Shown: positions 15,075 to 22,332 of the stretch, piece by piece
Layout of the letters: the number at the start of each line of letters is the position of its first letter
How positions within the stretch are numbered: position 1 is the stretch's first letter
Source of the DNA: Mycobacterium sp. E1214
Lineage (GTDB): Bacteria; Actinomycetota; Actinomycetes; Mycobacteriales; Mycobacteriaceae
NCBI RefSeq assembly: GCF_001666755.1
Contig: NZ_LZJC01000145.1
Span: forward strand, 1-33,125
Reading direction: 5' to 3'
DNA length: 33,125 bases
Notes under the pieces: model-generated
What the model saw: the letters and a program-made list of their open reading frames with translations, nothing else
Database searches by the model: none
What the model was told of the DNA's origin: nothing
Program-made: the position numbers and the translations under genes

Positions 15075-15178
15075 GCCCTCAGTGTCCACCGCCGACGGCG
15101 CGGCCGCGATCTCGTCGCCGATCACGGGCGCGGGCTGTCCGGCAGGCGAAGCACGGGCGCGCTGGGCGAAGCCGCCGG

Positions 15179-15203
15179 GTTTGGCCCCTTAGGGCCCGGG
15201 TAC
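15179..15203 (+). promoter_or_regulatory. SigF-like promoter, GTTT-N15-GGGTAC
   Basis: Plus strand GTTT (15179-15182), 15 bases, GGGTAC (15198-15203), 55 bases before the GTG at 15259. It fits the SigF pattern in both boxes and the spacer. It should drive the GT4 gene. Confidence 0.65.
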
Positions 15204-15258
15204 GCCCCGTCGCCAAGAGGCCAGAATTGCGACACCCTAGCGGCACGGGGAGTTCGAA

Positions 15259-16410
15259 GTGAAGATTGCGTTCGTCAGCGGCGATGACATCGTCCACGAC
15301 GACCCCCAGCACCTGTGTGCCGCGGTCGGCGCCCATGACCACGAGGCGGCGCTGTACCTGCGGCAGCGGCGCCGCCGCTCCACGCCGCCGTCCGGCCCGC
15401 GCATCGTGTGCACCCCCGTCGGGCCGTCCGGGCCGGTGTCACCCGCCGAGGTGATGCCCTACGTCGGGGAGTGGGCGGCCGCGCTGGAACGCAAGTGGGC
15501 GTCGAGCCGTCCCGACGTCGTGCACGCGTACGGGTGGTTGGGCGGATTGGCCGCGCAGCTGGCCGCGCGCCGGCAACGCATTCCCACCGTCCAGAGCCTC
15601 CCGGGCCTGAGCGCCGCCCGCGACGCAGACAGCCCGCGCGGTCGCGTCGAGGCGATGCTGGCGCGCAGCGCAGTGTGGGCGACGGGCGAGAGCAGCGGCG
15701 ACGTCGACCTGCTCGCGCGGCTGCGCCGCAGCCGGGCGCGGGTGTCGGCGTTGACGTGCGGTGTGGACGTCGAGCGATTCACCCCGACCGGCCCGGTGTC
15801 CGCGCGCACCGGGCTGCACCGCATCGTGTGTCCTGCGTCGAATCCGTTGCCGCACAACGGTTTCGATCTGCTGTTGCGCGCCCTGACCGGGGTGCCGGGC
15901 GCCGAGGTGGTTTTCGCGGAGACCGACGCCAGCACCGCCGACCACGACGAAGCGCGCGCCGGACTGCGCCGGCTGGCCGCCGAGCTGGGGGTGCGCGACC
16001 GGGTCGGCTTCGCCGGCCCGGTCGACGACGACAACCTCGCCGTGCTGTTGCGGTCCGCCGACGCGGTCGTGTGCGCCCCGCGCCAACCGCCGCACCCCGC
16101 GCCGGCACTCAAGGCGATGGCCTGCGGCGCGGTGGTGGTGGCGCTGCCCGTCGGCGTCCTGCCCGACGTCATCGTGGACAACGTCACCGGGCTGGTGCTG
16201 TCACCGGAACACCCGCGGGCGTTGGCCGCCACCCTGCGCGGCCTGGTCGGTCAGAGCTTTCAGTGCGAGAGCATGGGCTCGGCGGGTCGCAGCCGCGCGG
16301 TCTCCCGGTTCGCCTGGGACCGGATCGCGCACGACGCGCTGAACATCTACCGGCAGGTCGCGGTCGAGCGCACCCTGTCGGGACACTTGCAGTCGGCCAT
16401 CCAGCGGTGA
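15259..16410 (+). CDS. GT4-like glycosyltransferase with altered catalytic motif
   Basis: A 383-residue GT-B protein, paralogous in layout to the gene at the left edge: DVVHAYGWLGGLAAQLAARR and IPTVQSLPGLS against DVAHGHFWMSG and VPTVQTFHALG, and CGVDVERFTP against CGVDTRAFSP. It lacks the glycine-rich N-terminal donor loop and has MKIAFVSGDDIVHDDP instead. The E-x7-E motif that holds the donor phosphate is changed: QPPHPAPALKAMACGAVVV has no first Glu and a Lys where the second should be. It may have lost activity or use another donor. The GTG at 15259 follows GGGGAG. It is behind a SigF-like promoter beside the CheB/CheR island. Confidence 0.8.
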   Translation: MKIAFVSGDDIVHDDPQHLCAAVGAHDHEAALYLRQRRRRSTPPSGPRIVCTPVGPSGPVSPAEVMPYVGEWAAALERKWASSRPDVVHAYGWLGGLAAQLAARRQRIPTVQSLPGLSAARDADSPRGRVEAMLARSAVWATGESSGDVDLLARLRRSRARVSALTCGVDVERFTPTGPVSARTGLHRIVCPASNPLPHNGFDLLLRALTGVPGAEVVFAETDASTADHDEARAGLRRLAAELGVRDRVGFAGPVDDDNLAVLLRSADAVVCAPRQPPHPAPALKAMACGAVVVALPVGVLPDVIVDNVTGLVLSPEHPRALAATLRGLVGQSFQCESMGSAGRSRAVSRFAWDRIAHDALNIYRQVAVERTLSGHLQSAIQR

Positions 16411-16449
16411 TGCGATGATGACAGCATCCATGGCCCTGGAGGTTCGGTG

Positions 16450-17538
16450 ATGACCACCATGACGGGACACGCCGCCGGCCCGGCGGCCGGCGAGCAGCTC
16501 GCCGGCCCCACCGGGCAGGCCGACGTCGGTCACCCCGAGCCGGATCCGGGCCAGCGGGGCGAGGCGCCGCGGCGGGAGCGAGCCGCGATCGCGGTCAAGC
16601 ACAGCCAGTTTCGCACCGTCGACCCGCAGGTGCTGCGCCGCTTCTTCGCCAGCGTCTACCGGCCCGGCTGGCGGGTCTCGGGGATGACCCCCGCGACGGC
16701 GGTGTCGCACCGGCGCTGTGAGGCGGGCTTCCTGACGGTCGATGACGTGATGATCCAGGGGCGCGCGGTCCTGGAGGTCCCGGCGTCCGCGACGGCGGTC
16801 GTCATCCAACCCCGCGCCGGCTCGCTGGCCGTCGCGGGGGCATCGCTGACGGCCCTGGACGTGCCCCTGCTCGTCACGCACGGCATGTCGTGCGCGCTGC
16901 AGTGCAACGGGGCGCGCTTCGACGTGGTGAGCGTCGCCGCCGACGTGCTGCACAAGGTCGCCGCCGACTGGCAGGGCGCGCTGGCCCAGCAGATCCAGTT
17001 CGTGGATCAACGCCCCCGGTCCGGCGCCGCGGTGCGTGCCTGGCAGCGGGCGCTGGAGTACGTGACCGCCGGCCTGGCGTCGGCGGACACCGCCCAGCAA
17101 CCGTTGATCGTCACCGGAATGGCGCAGTTGCTCGCCGGGGCGTTACTCGAGTGCTTTCCGTCCAATGTCACCGAACGCAATCCGGGCGACGAGCCGGCGC
17201 TGCCGGAGACGCTCAAAGAAGCCGTGTCGTTCATCCATCGCAACGCCGCGGCGGAGGTGGGCATCAACGACGTCGCGGCGGCCGTGCACCTGACGCCGAG
17301 GGCGGTGCAATACCTGTTCCGCCGCCAGCTCGACACCACGCCGACGGAGTACCTGCGGCGGGTGCGGCTCAACCGCGCTCACCAGGACCTGCTCGCGGGC
17401 GAGCCGTCCACCGCCACGGTCACCGAGATCGCTCAGCGCTGGGGTTTTGCGCACACCGGCCGGTTCGCGGTGCTCTACCGGCAGACCTACGGGCAGAGCC
17501 CGCACACCACGCTGCGCCAGCCGGGCCTGCCCGCGTGA
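16450..17538 (+). CDS. AraC family transcriptional regulator
   Basis: A 362-residue AraC/XylS regulator. A low-complexity N-terminus of ~45 residues (Pro/Gly/Ala) is followed by an AraC-binding-like ligand domain (FRTVDPQVLRRFFASVYRPGW) and a C-terminal double helix-turn-helix (residues ~260-355): INDVAAAVHLTPRAVQYLFRR, then VTEIAQRWGFAHTGRFAVLYR, QTYGQSPHTTLRQ. The ATG at 16450 is chosen over GTG 16447 since GGAGG at 16438-16442 is 7 bases from it. It follows the GT4 gene by 39 bases and may be co-transcribed with it. Targets and ligand are not visible. Confidence 0.9.
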   Translation: MTTMTGHAAGPAAGEQLAGPTGQADVGHPEPDPGQRGEAPRRERAAIAVKHSQFRTVDPQVLRRFFASVYRPGWRVSGMTPATAVSHRRCEAGFLTVDDVMIQGRAVLEVPASATAVVIQPRAGSLAVAGASLTALDVPLLVTHGMSCALQCNGARFDVVSVAADVLHKVAADWQGALAQQIQFVDQRPRSGAAVRAWQRALEYVTAGLASADTAQQPLIVTGMAQLLAGALLECFPSNVTERNPGDEPALPETLKEAVSFIHRNAAAEVGINDVAAAVHLTPRAVQYLFRRQLDTTPTEYLRRVRLNRAHQDLLAGEPSTATVTEIAQRWGFAHTGRFAVLYRQTYGQSPHTTLRQPGLPA

Positions 17539-17827
17539 CCGGGCCCACATAACCGCACCGCGATTTCAACCCGTGCCGCCCGATCGGGGCGCGAACGGGC
17601 CCGCCCACGCCGACGACATTTACCGGGTTTTTCCGCGGGAAAACGCCTGTTCGACCCCGGTTTTGCCTAGCCTGCGGCCCGTCCCGTCCACCCGCGGGAA
17701 ACGCCGCCGGGCCGGCATCGGCGGTAGGATCGAGTCAGGTTGAGTCCCCAGCTGCCGTTTTTTAACGGGCGCCACTCGGACACCGTTGTCGCTCGCCCTG
17801 CACATGACAAGCATTAAGGGCATCCCT
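17539..17827. other. 289-bp intergenic region with an 18-bp imperfect palindrome
   Basis: Between AraC and the STAS gene. GTTTTTCCGCGGGAAAAC at 17627-17644 is a palindrome with one mismatched pair. It could be an operator for the upstream AraC-type regulator or another factor, or a weak terminator for it. No convincing SigF box or ORF was found here. Confidence 0.4.
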
Positions 17828-18367
17828 ATGACTGCTTTTCCTGACCTGCGCGGATCCGACAGCGCACCCCAGCTGCTCGGCGAGCCGCGCAGCCGCTACG
17901 AAATTGATTGCGCCGGTGCGCAATTGCACGTGCACGCACGCAGTGTCGCCACCGTGCTGCGCATCGAGGGTGACGTCGACGCTTACAACGCCGGCCTGCT
18001 GACGGAGACGATTCGACGCTTCTCCCGGTTACGCGCTCCGCTGATCCTGGATTTGACCGACCTGGACTTCCTGAGCGTGGCGGGGCTCACCGCCGTGGAG
18101 CTGTTGTCCCGAGAAGCTCGCCGGGCCAACGTCCGGTGCCTGGTGGTCGACGGCTCGGCCCTGCGGCGAATCACGCGGGTGCTGCCCGCCCGCGGGCTGT
18201 CGCTGGCCGACTCGGTGCCTACGGCGCTGCGCGACATCGACCGCGCCACCCGGGCGCGTCGGCGGTTCGTGTCGCGGCTGGCAAGCCAGCAAGAGCCCCA
18301 GGGCCGTCCGGCGGTGGTCAACCATTCAATCGCTGGAGCACTTGGTTGGCGGCGTAGCGGCCGCTGA
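17828..18367 (+). CDS. STAS domain anti-sigma factor antagonist
   Basis: A 179-residue STAS protein. The domain runs from about residue 25 to 125: VATVLRIEGDVDAYNAGLL (first strands), APLILDLTDLDFLSVAGLTA (the phosphorylatable serine loop DFLSVAGL) and LVVDGSALRRITRVLPARGL. This is the usual antagonist layout: when unphosphorylated it binds an anti-sigma kinase. The C-terminal ~40 residues are basic and unlike the family. The ATG at 17828 is used since it starts the homologous part. The likely partner is the STAS-HATPase at 11501 or another RsbW-type protein; inference only. Its 3' end overlaps the convergent flavin amine oxidase by 50 bases. Confidence 0.85.
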   Translation: MTAFPDLRGSDSAPQLLGEPRSRYEIDCAGAQLHVHARSVATVLRIEGDVDAYNAGLLTETIRRFSRLRAPLILDLTDLDFLSVAGLTAVELLSREARRANVRCLVVDGSALRRITRVLPARGLSLADSVPTALRDIDRATRARRRFVSRLASQQEPQGRPAVVNHSIAGALGWRRSGR

Positions 18368-19778
18368 CCACGGCGCCGGTCACCGTGGCCGGGTTGTCCG
18401 CGCCGACGGCCTCGCCCGCCAAGTAGACCCGCTCGCCGATCGGTTGCCGCAACCGCAGCCTGTCGTCGATTCCGGAGCCGGGCGCGTGGAACGAATACGC
18501 CCCACGCGCAAAGGGATCGAGGCTCCACGCCGACGTCCGTGCCGCGGTCAGCGCTACCTGGTCGCCGAAGATCCGGCGCGCGACCGGTGACGCCTCAACG
18601 AGTTGCCTTTCGGGGGGCCAGGATTCGACGGTGCGGCCACGGGCACCGCCGTTGAACGCCACCGCGATCGGGCCGGCGGCGCCGGGCAGCGTGAACCATT
18701 GCGCCCACGACTCGCCCTCGGCGCCGAGGTATTGGTAGAACGCGTTGTCCGTCCGCCAGTGTCGTTTGTCGAAGCGGAAGAAGCTCTTGGCCAACACGCC
18801 GAATCCGAGGGCGCGCACCGCGTGCGCGTGTTCGTCGGGCAACGGCGGGTCGAACGCGATCGTCTGTGACTTCAGCACCCCGAGGGGGACGGTGACGATG
18901 GCGGCGGGCCCCTCGTACGTTCGACCCGTGGTTCGCACGACGACGTTGTCGCGGCGCTGCGTGATCGCCGTGACGGGTGAGTTCAGCACGATCGGCAACC
19001 CGTCGGCGAGCTGCCGAGGCAGGGCGTCATAGCCGTTGGTCACCACGTCCTGATCACCGGTGGCGTCGTCGCCCTTGTCAAAGGCGTTGGCGGACAGGTC
19101 GTCGGGGTCCGCGGCGTATTCGTCGGTGACCTCGGTGGTGAGGTAGAAAGCCAGTTCCGCACGCTCGACCGCCGAAATCCTTTCGCGCGCGGCGGCGGCC
19201 CGCACCGCGGCGCCCAGGCTCGCGCCGGCGGCGCCGCCGCGCGCGCGTTCGACGAAGGCGCGCCACATCGCGCTGTCGTAGTGCAGCGGCGGCAATGCCG
19301 GATCCACCGCGAGTTCGGCCCAACCGTAGTAGTCGGTGGCGACGAGTTGCGCGTTGGCGCGCCGGGCCAACTCCAGCACCGGGTTGTCGGTGGTCCCGTG
19401 GATCCACGACGCGCCCAGCTCGAGCGGCACGCCCCAGCCCCGGTCGGTGTGCACCCGGCCGCCGATCCGATCCCGCGCCTCGACGACGCACACCGGCCGG
19501 CCGGCGTCGCGCAGGGTGCGCGCGGCGGCCAGGCCCGCCATGCCGGCGCCGACGACGATGACGGCGTCGTTGGGCACCGGCGCGCCACCGGTCGCCGGGC
19601 TCACCGGCCTCGACGCGCAGGCACCGAACAGCGCGCCGCCGGCCAACCCGCCGACGCAGCTCGTTGCCGCCGTCAGCAATTCCCGCCGGGAGAACGGGGA
19701 CACGGATGCCAGCGTCTCACACGGTGGTTCGCCGGAATTGCCAATGCCGGTCTCCGCGTGGGGGTACAGTCGGTTCAT
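18318..19778 (-). CDS. Flavin monoamine oxidase family protein, Tat-exported, possible lipoprotein
   Basis: A 486-residue FAD-dependent amine oxidase. The FAD GxGxxG motif is AVIVVGAGMAGLAAARTL, then VEARDRIGGRVHTDRGWGVPLELGASWIHG, and the C-terminal FAD signature is VYLAGEAVGADNPATVTGA. The N-terminus carries a twin-arginine signal (FSRRELLTAATS, residues 29-40), a hydrophobic stretch and FGAC at 51-54, a near-lipobox. So the folded flavoprotein is probably exported by Tat and perhaps lipid-anchored. A GTG at codon 26 (about 19703) would give a more typical Tat signal length. The substrate (polyamine or other amine) is unknown. It is divergent from the hpx-like gene. Confidence 0.87.
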   Translation of the reverse strand: MNRLYPHAETGIGNSGEPPCETLASVSPFSRRELLTAATSCVGGLAGGALFGACASRPVSPATGGAPVPNDAVIVVGAGMAGLAAARTLRDAGRPVCVVEARDRIGGRVHTDRGWGVPLELGASWIHGTTDNPVLELARRANAQLVATDYYGWAELAVDPALPPLHYDSAMWRAFVERARGGAAGASLGAAVRAAAARERISAVERAELAFYLTTEVTDEYAADPDDLSANAFDKGDDATGDQDVVTNGYDALPRQLADGLPIVLNSPVTAITQRRDNVVVRTTGRTYEGPAAIVTVPLGVLKSQTIAFDPPLPDEHAHAVRALGFGVLAKSFFRFDKRHWRTDNAFYQYLGAEGESWAQWFTLPGAAGPIAVAFNGGARGRTVESWPPERQLVEASPVARRIFGDQVALTAARTSAWSLDPFARGAYSFHAPGSGIDDRLRLRQPIGERVYLAGEAVGADNPATVTGAVVSGRYAANQVLQRLNG

Positions 19779-19821
19779 TCCTTAGCTGCGGCAACGGTGC
19801 CGCGATCGGGGGGGAGCGGCG

Positions 19822-20820
19822 ATGAATGCTCGACGATCGGCCGGCGCGTCCGGTTCTCGCGCTGGGGCGACAGCCCGCACCGGGATGCCCTTCCCCGACA
19901 CATTGCCGCCGAGCCGCACGGTCGCCGTCAGGTCCGCCGACGGAACCCGGTTGCACGCCGAGGTTTTCGGACCGGCCGACGGTTACCCGATCGTGTTGAC
20001 GCACGGCATCACGTGCGCCCTGCGGGCGTGGGCGTATCAGATCGCCGACCTGTCCGCCGATTACCGGGTGATCGCCTTCGACCACCGCGGCCACGGCCGA
20101 AGCGGCCTGCCGCGCCGCAAAAATTACGGCCTCAAAGACCTTGCCTCCGATCTGGATTCGGTGCTGGACGCGACGCTGGCGCCGCACGAGCGTGCGGTGC
20201 TGGCCGGTCACTCGATGGGCGGCATCGCCATCGCCGCCTGGTCGGCGCGGTACCGCCACAAGGTGGCCCGTCGCGCCGACGCCGTCGCACTGATCAACAC
20301 CACCACCGGGGACCTGCTGCAGAAACTGCAGCTGCTGCCCGTGCCCCGCGGTCTGTCGCCGGCCCGAATCCTGGCCGGGCGCGCGCTGCTCGCCGCCTTC
20401 GGCGGATTCCCGGTCCCGGCGCCCGCGCGCGTCCCGAGCCGCTACCTGGTCGGGATGCTGGCGACGGGTCGCGACGCCGGCCCCGCCGTCGCGAGCCTCA
20501 TCTACGAACTGTTCGAGCAGACCTCCCCGGCCGGGCGCTCCGGATGCGCGCGCACGCTCGTCGCGTCACTCGGGGCCAAACACCTGGACCTGAGCGGCTT
20601 GACGGTGCCGACCTTGGTGATCGGCAGCCAACGCGACCGGCTGACGCCGATCAGCCAGGCCCGCCGGATCGCCCGCACCGCACCCAACGTCGTCGGCCTC
20701 GTCGAGTTGCCCGGCGGGCACTGCTCGATGCTGGAACACCCGCAGACCGTGAGCGGCCACCTGCGGGCGCTCGCCGAGTCGGTGGCTCACGACCCGCGGA
20801 CCAGCCTGATCAGCTCATAG
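19822..20820 (+). CDS. hpx: Alpha/beta hydrolase, Hpx (Rv3171c)-like non-haem haloperoxidase family
   Basis: A 332-residue alpha/beta hydrolase. Oxyanion-hole HGIT and AFDHRGHGRSGLP are followed by the nucleophile elbow LAGHSMGGIAIA, an acid in GSQRDRLTPIS and the catalytic His in PGGHCSMLEHP. It closely recalls Rv3171c (hpx) from memory, including LINTTTGDLLQKL. Older annotation calls these non-haem haloperoxidases, but most are esterases or lipases. The N-terminal ~30 residues are extra and low in complexity. The ATG at 19822 has GGGGGGAGCGGCG before it. It is convergent with aofH, the two stop codons overlapping by 6 bases, the same neighbour as in M. tuberculosis. Confidence 0.88.
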   Translation: MNARRSAGASGSRAGATARTGMPFPDTLPPSRTVAVRSADGTRLHAEVFGPADGYPIVLTHGITCALRAWAYQIADLSADYRVIAFDHRGHGRSGLPRRKNYGLKDLASDLDSVLDATLAPHERAVLAGHSMGGIAIAAWSARYRHKVARRADAVALINTTTGDLLQKLQLLPVPRGLSPARILAGRALLAAFGGFPVPAPARVPSRYLVGMLATGRDAGPAVASLIYELFEQTSPAGRSGCARTLVASLGAKHLDLSGLTVPTLVIGSQRDRLTPISQARRIARTAPNVVGLVELPGGHCSMLEHPQTVSGHLRALAESVAHDPRTSLISS

Positions 20821-22161
20821 CCGCGCGTTGACCTCCGCGGCTGCCCGCTGGCCGGATCGCACTGCGCCGTCGAGGAATCCGGTCCAGACGTCGGCGGTTT
20901 CGGTGCCGGCCCAGTGGATGGGACCCACCGGCTCGCGCAGCCATCGCCCGAAGCGCATCCACGAACCCGGCGGCACCGCCGCCGTCGGACCGCCGGGCGC
21001 GAACGGCTCACTGCCCCAACAATGGTCGACGTAGTCGAGCGGTTTGAGCGCGTCGTCACCGAACAACGTGGCGAAGCAGCGCAGCGCGTCGTCGCGGCGC
21101 TGGTCGGGGTGCAGCGCATCGAACGCGCGGGCGTCGACGAAGCCCATCAGGATGCCCGGGCCGTCCGCGTGCGGGCTGACGTCGAAGGTGATGAACACCG
21201 GCCCCCGGTCGGACAGCGCCTGGCCGGAGAAGCCGGCGGTCCGCCAGAACGGCGTGGAATAGGCCGCGTAGGCCTTGCTGAGCCGGCCCTGCGGCCAGTG
21301 CCGGGCCAGTTGCTCGTGCTCGGGCGGCAGCGGGGGAGTGAACTCGATCGCCGCCCGGTGGGCCGGGGGGACGGCGACGATCACGAAGCCCGCCTCGGCC
21401 TGCCCGGCGTCCGTCGTGACCGTGACGCCCCCGCCGTGGCGCTCGACGCGGCGGACGGGTGCGTTGAGGACCACCCGCGTGCCCAGCTCGTCGGCCGCGG
21501 CCTGGGCGATCTGCTGGGTGCCGCCGGGGAACCGGTCCTGCTGCGCGCCGTTCTCGACGTCGAGCAGCCGGTCCAGGCCGCCGGCGGCGTGGGCGTAGCG
21601 GGCGGCGTGCAGCATCGACACCTCGTCGGGTTCGCAGCCCCAGGTGACCCGCGCGACGATCGCCAGCAGGTCGTGCGACGAGGCCGTCGCGCGCACGGAG
21701 CGCAGCCAGCCGCCCAGGGACACGCCGTCCAGCTCGCGGGCGCGGCGCGCGTCCCACGGGGTCGCCACCGGGATGCTGCGCGCGATTCTGTCGAACTGCC
21801 ACCGCAACCGCCCGATATCCAGCAGCCCGGTCAGTGACAGCTTGGGGATGGTGCCGCGGTAGGAATGCGTCCAGCCGCGCCAATGGATCAGGTTTTTGCC
21901 CTCGTGATGGGTCGGAACGGTCGGCACGCCCAGCTCGGCCGCCAGCGCCAGCACGGCGTCCTGCGTCGGGCCCACGAAGGTGCCGCCCATGTCGGCCGGC
22001 AAGCCGGCGACGTTGCCGGTCAGCGAGCGCCCGCCCACCCGGTCGCGGCCCTCGAAAACCACGACGTCGTGGCCCTGCCGCGTCAGCTCCCGGGCCGCGG
22101 CCAAACCGGCGAAGCCGGCGCCGACCACGACGACGTCGTAGATGCGCGGCGGCTTCGTCAC
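20815..22161 (-). CDS. aofH: Flavin-containing monoamine oxidase AofH (Rv3170)
   Basis: A 448-residue cytosolic flavin amine oxidase. N-terminal YDVVVVGAGFAGLAAARELTR binds FAD; FEGRDRVGGRSLTGNVAGLP follows; the C-terminal FAD site is GPIHWAGTETADVWTGFLDGAVRSG. Large parts agree with what I recall of AofH (Rv3170): IPKLSLTGLLDIGRLRWQF, VARVTWGCEPDEVSMLHAARY and DRFPGGTQQIAQ. The length equals that of Rv3170 as I remember it. The start is GTG 22161, behind CTGGAG. It is unlike the Tat-exported paralogue at 18318. In Mtb it is directly followed on the chromosome by Rv3169; here four extra genes intervene. Confidence 0.9.
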   Translation of the reverse strand: MTKPPRIYDVVVVGAGFAGLAAARELTRQGHDVVVFEGRDRVGGRSLTGNVAGLPADMGGTFVGPTQDAVLALAAELGVPTVPTHHEGKNLIHWRGWTHSYRGTIPKLSLTGLLDIGRLRWQFDRIARSIPVATPWDARRARELDGVSLGGWLRSVRATASSHDLLAIVARVTWGCEPDEVSMLHAARYAHAAGGLDRLLDVENGAQQDRFPGGTQQIAQAAADELGTRVVLNAPVRRVERHGGGVTVTTDAGQAEAGFVIVAVPPAHRAAIEFTPPLPPEHEQLARHWPQGRLSKAYAAYSTPFWRTAGFSGQALSDRGPVFITFDVSPHADGPGILMGFVDARAFDALHPDQRRDDALRCFATLFGDDALKPLDYVDHCWGSEPFAPGGPTAAVPPGSWMRFGRWLREPVGPIHWAGTETADVWTGFLDGAVRSGQRAAAEVNARL

Positions 22162-22332
22162 GGGCTCCAGTGAACCGCATTCTCCCGCCGCTTGTACGGC
22201 GAACCCGACCGCGCGTCCGTTGCGGTGACGACGGCCGGCGGTGCGGCGGGGCCGCGAGTCGAGGGCCCGTCTTCGCCTCACCGCGAGGGCAAACCTGGGT
22301 TGACCTCGCCGCTTTCGCTACGGTGGTGCCGC

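Noticed and set aside
19281..20831. A long plus-strand reading frame of about 516 codons
   Set aside because: It overlaps the well-supported flavin amine oxidase and hydrolase genes, has no domain pattern and is Arg/Pro/Ala-rich, as expected of an out-of-frame GC-rich shadow.
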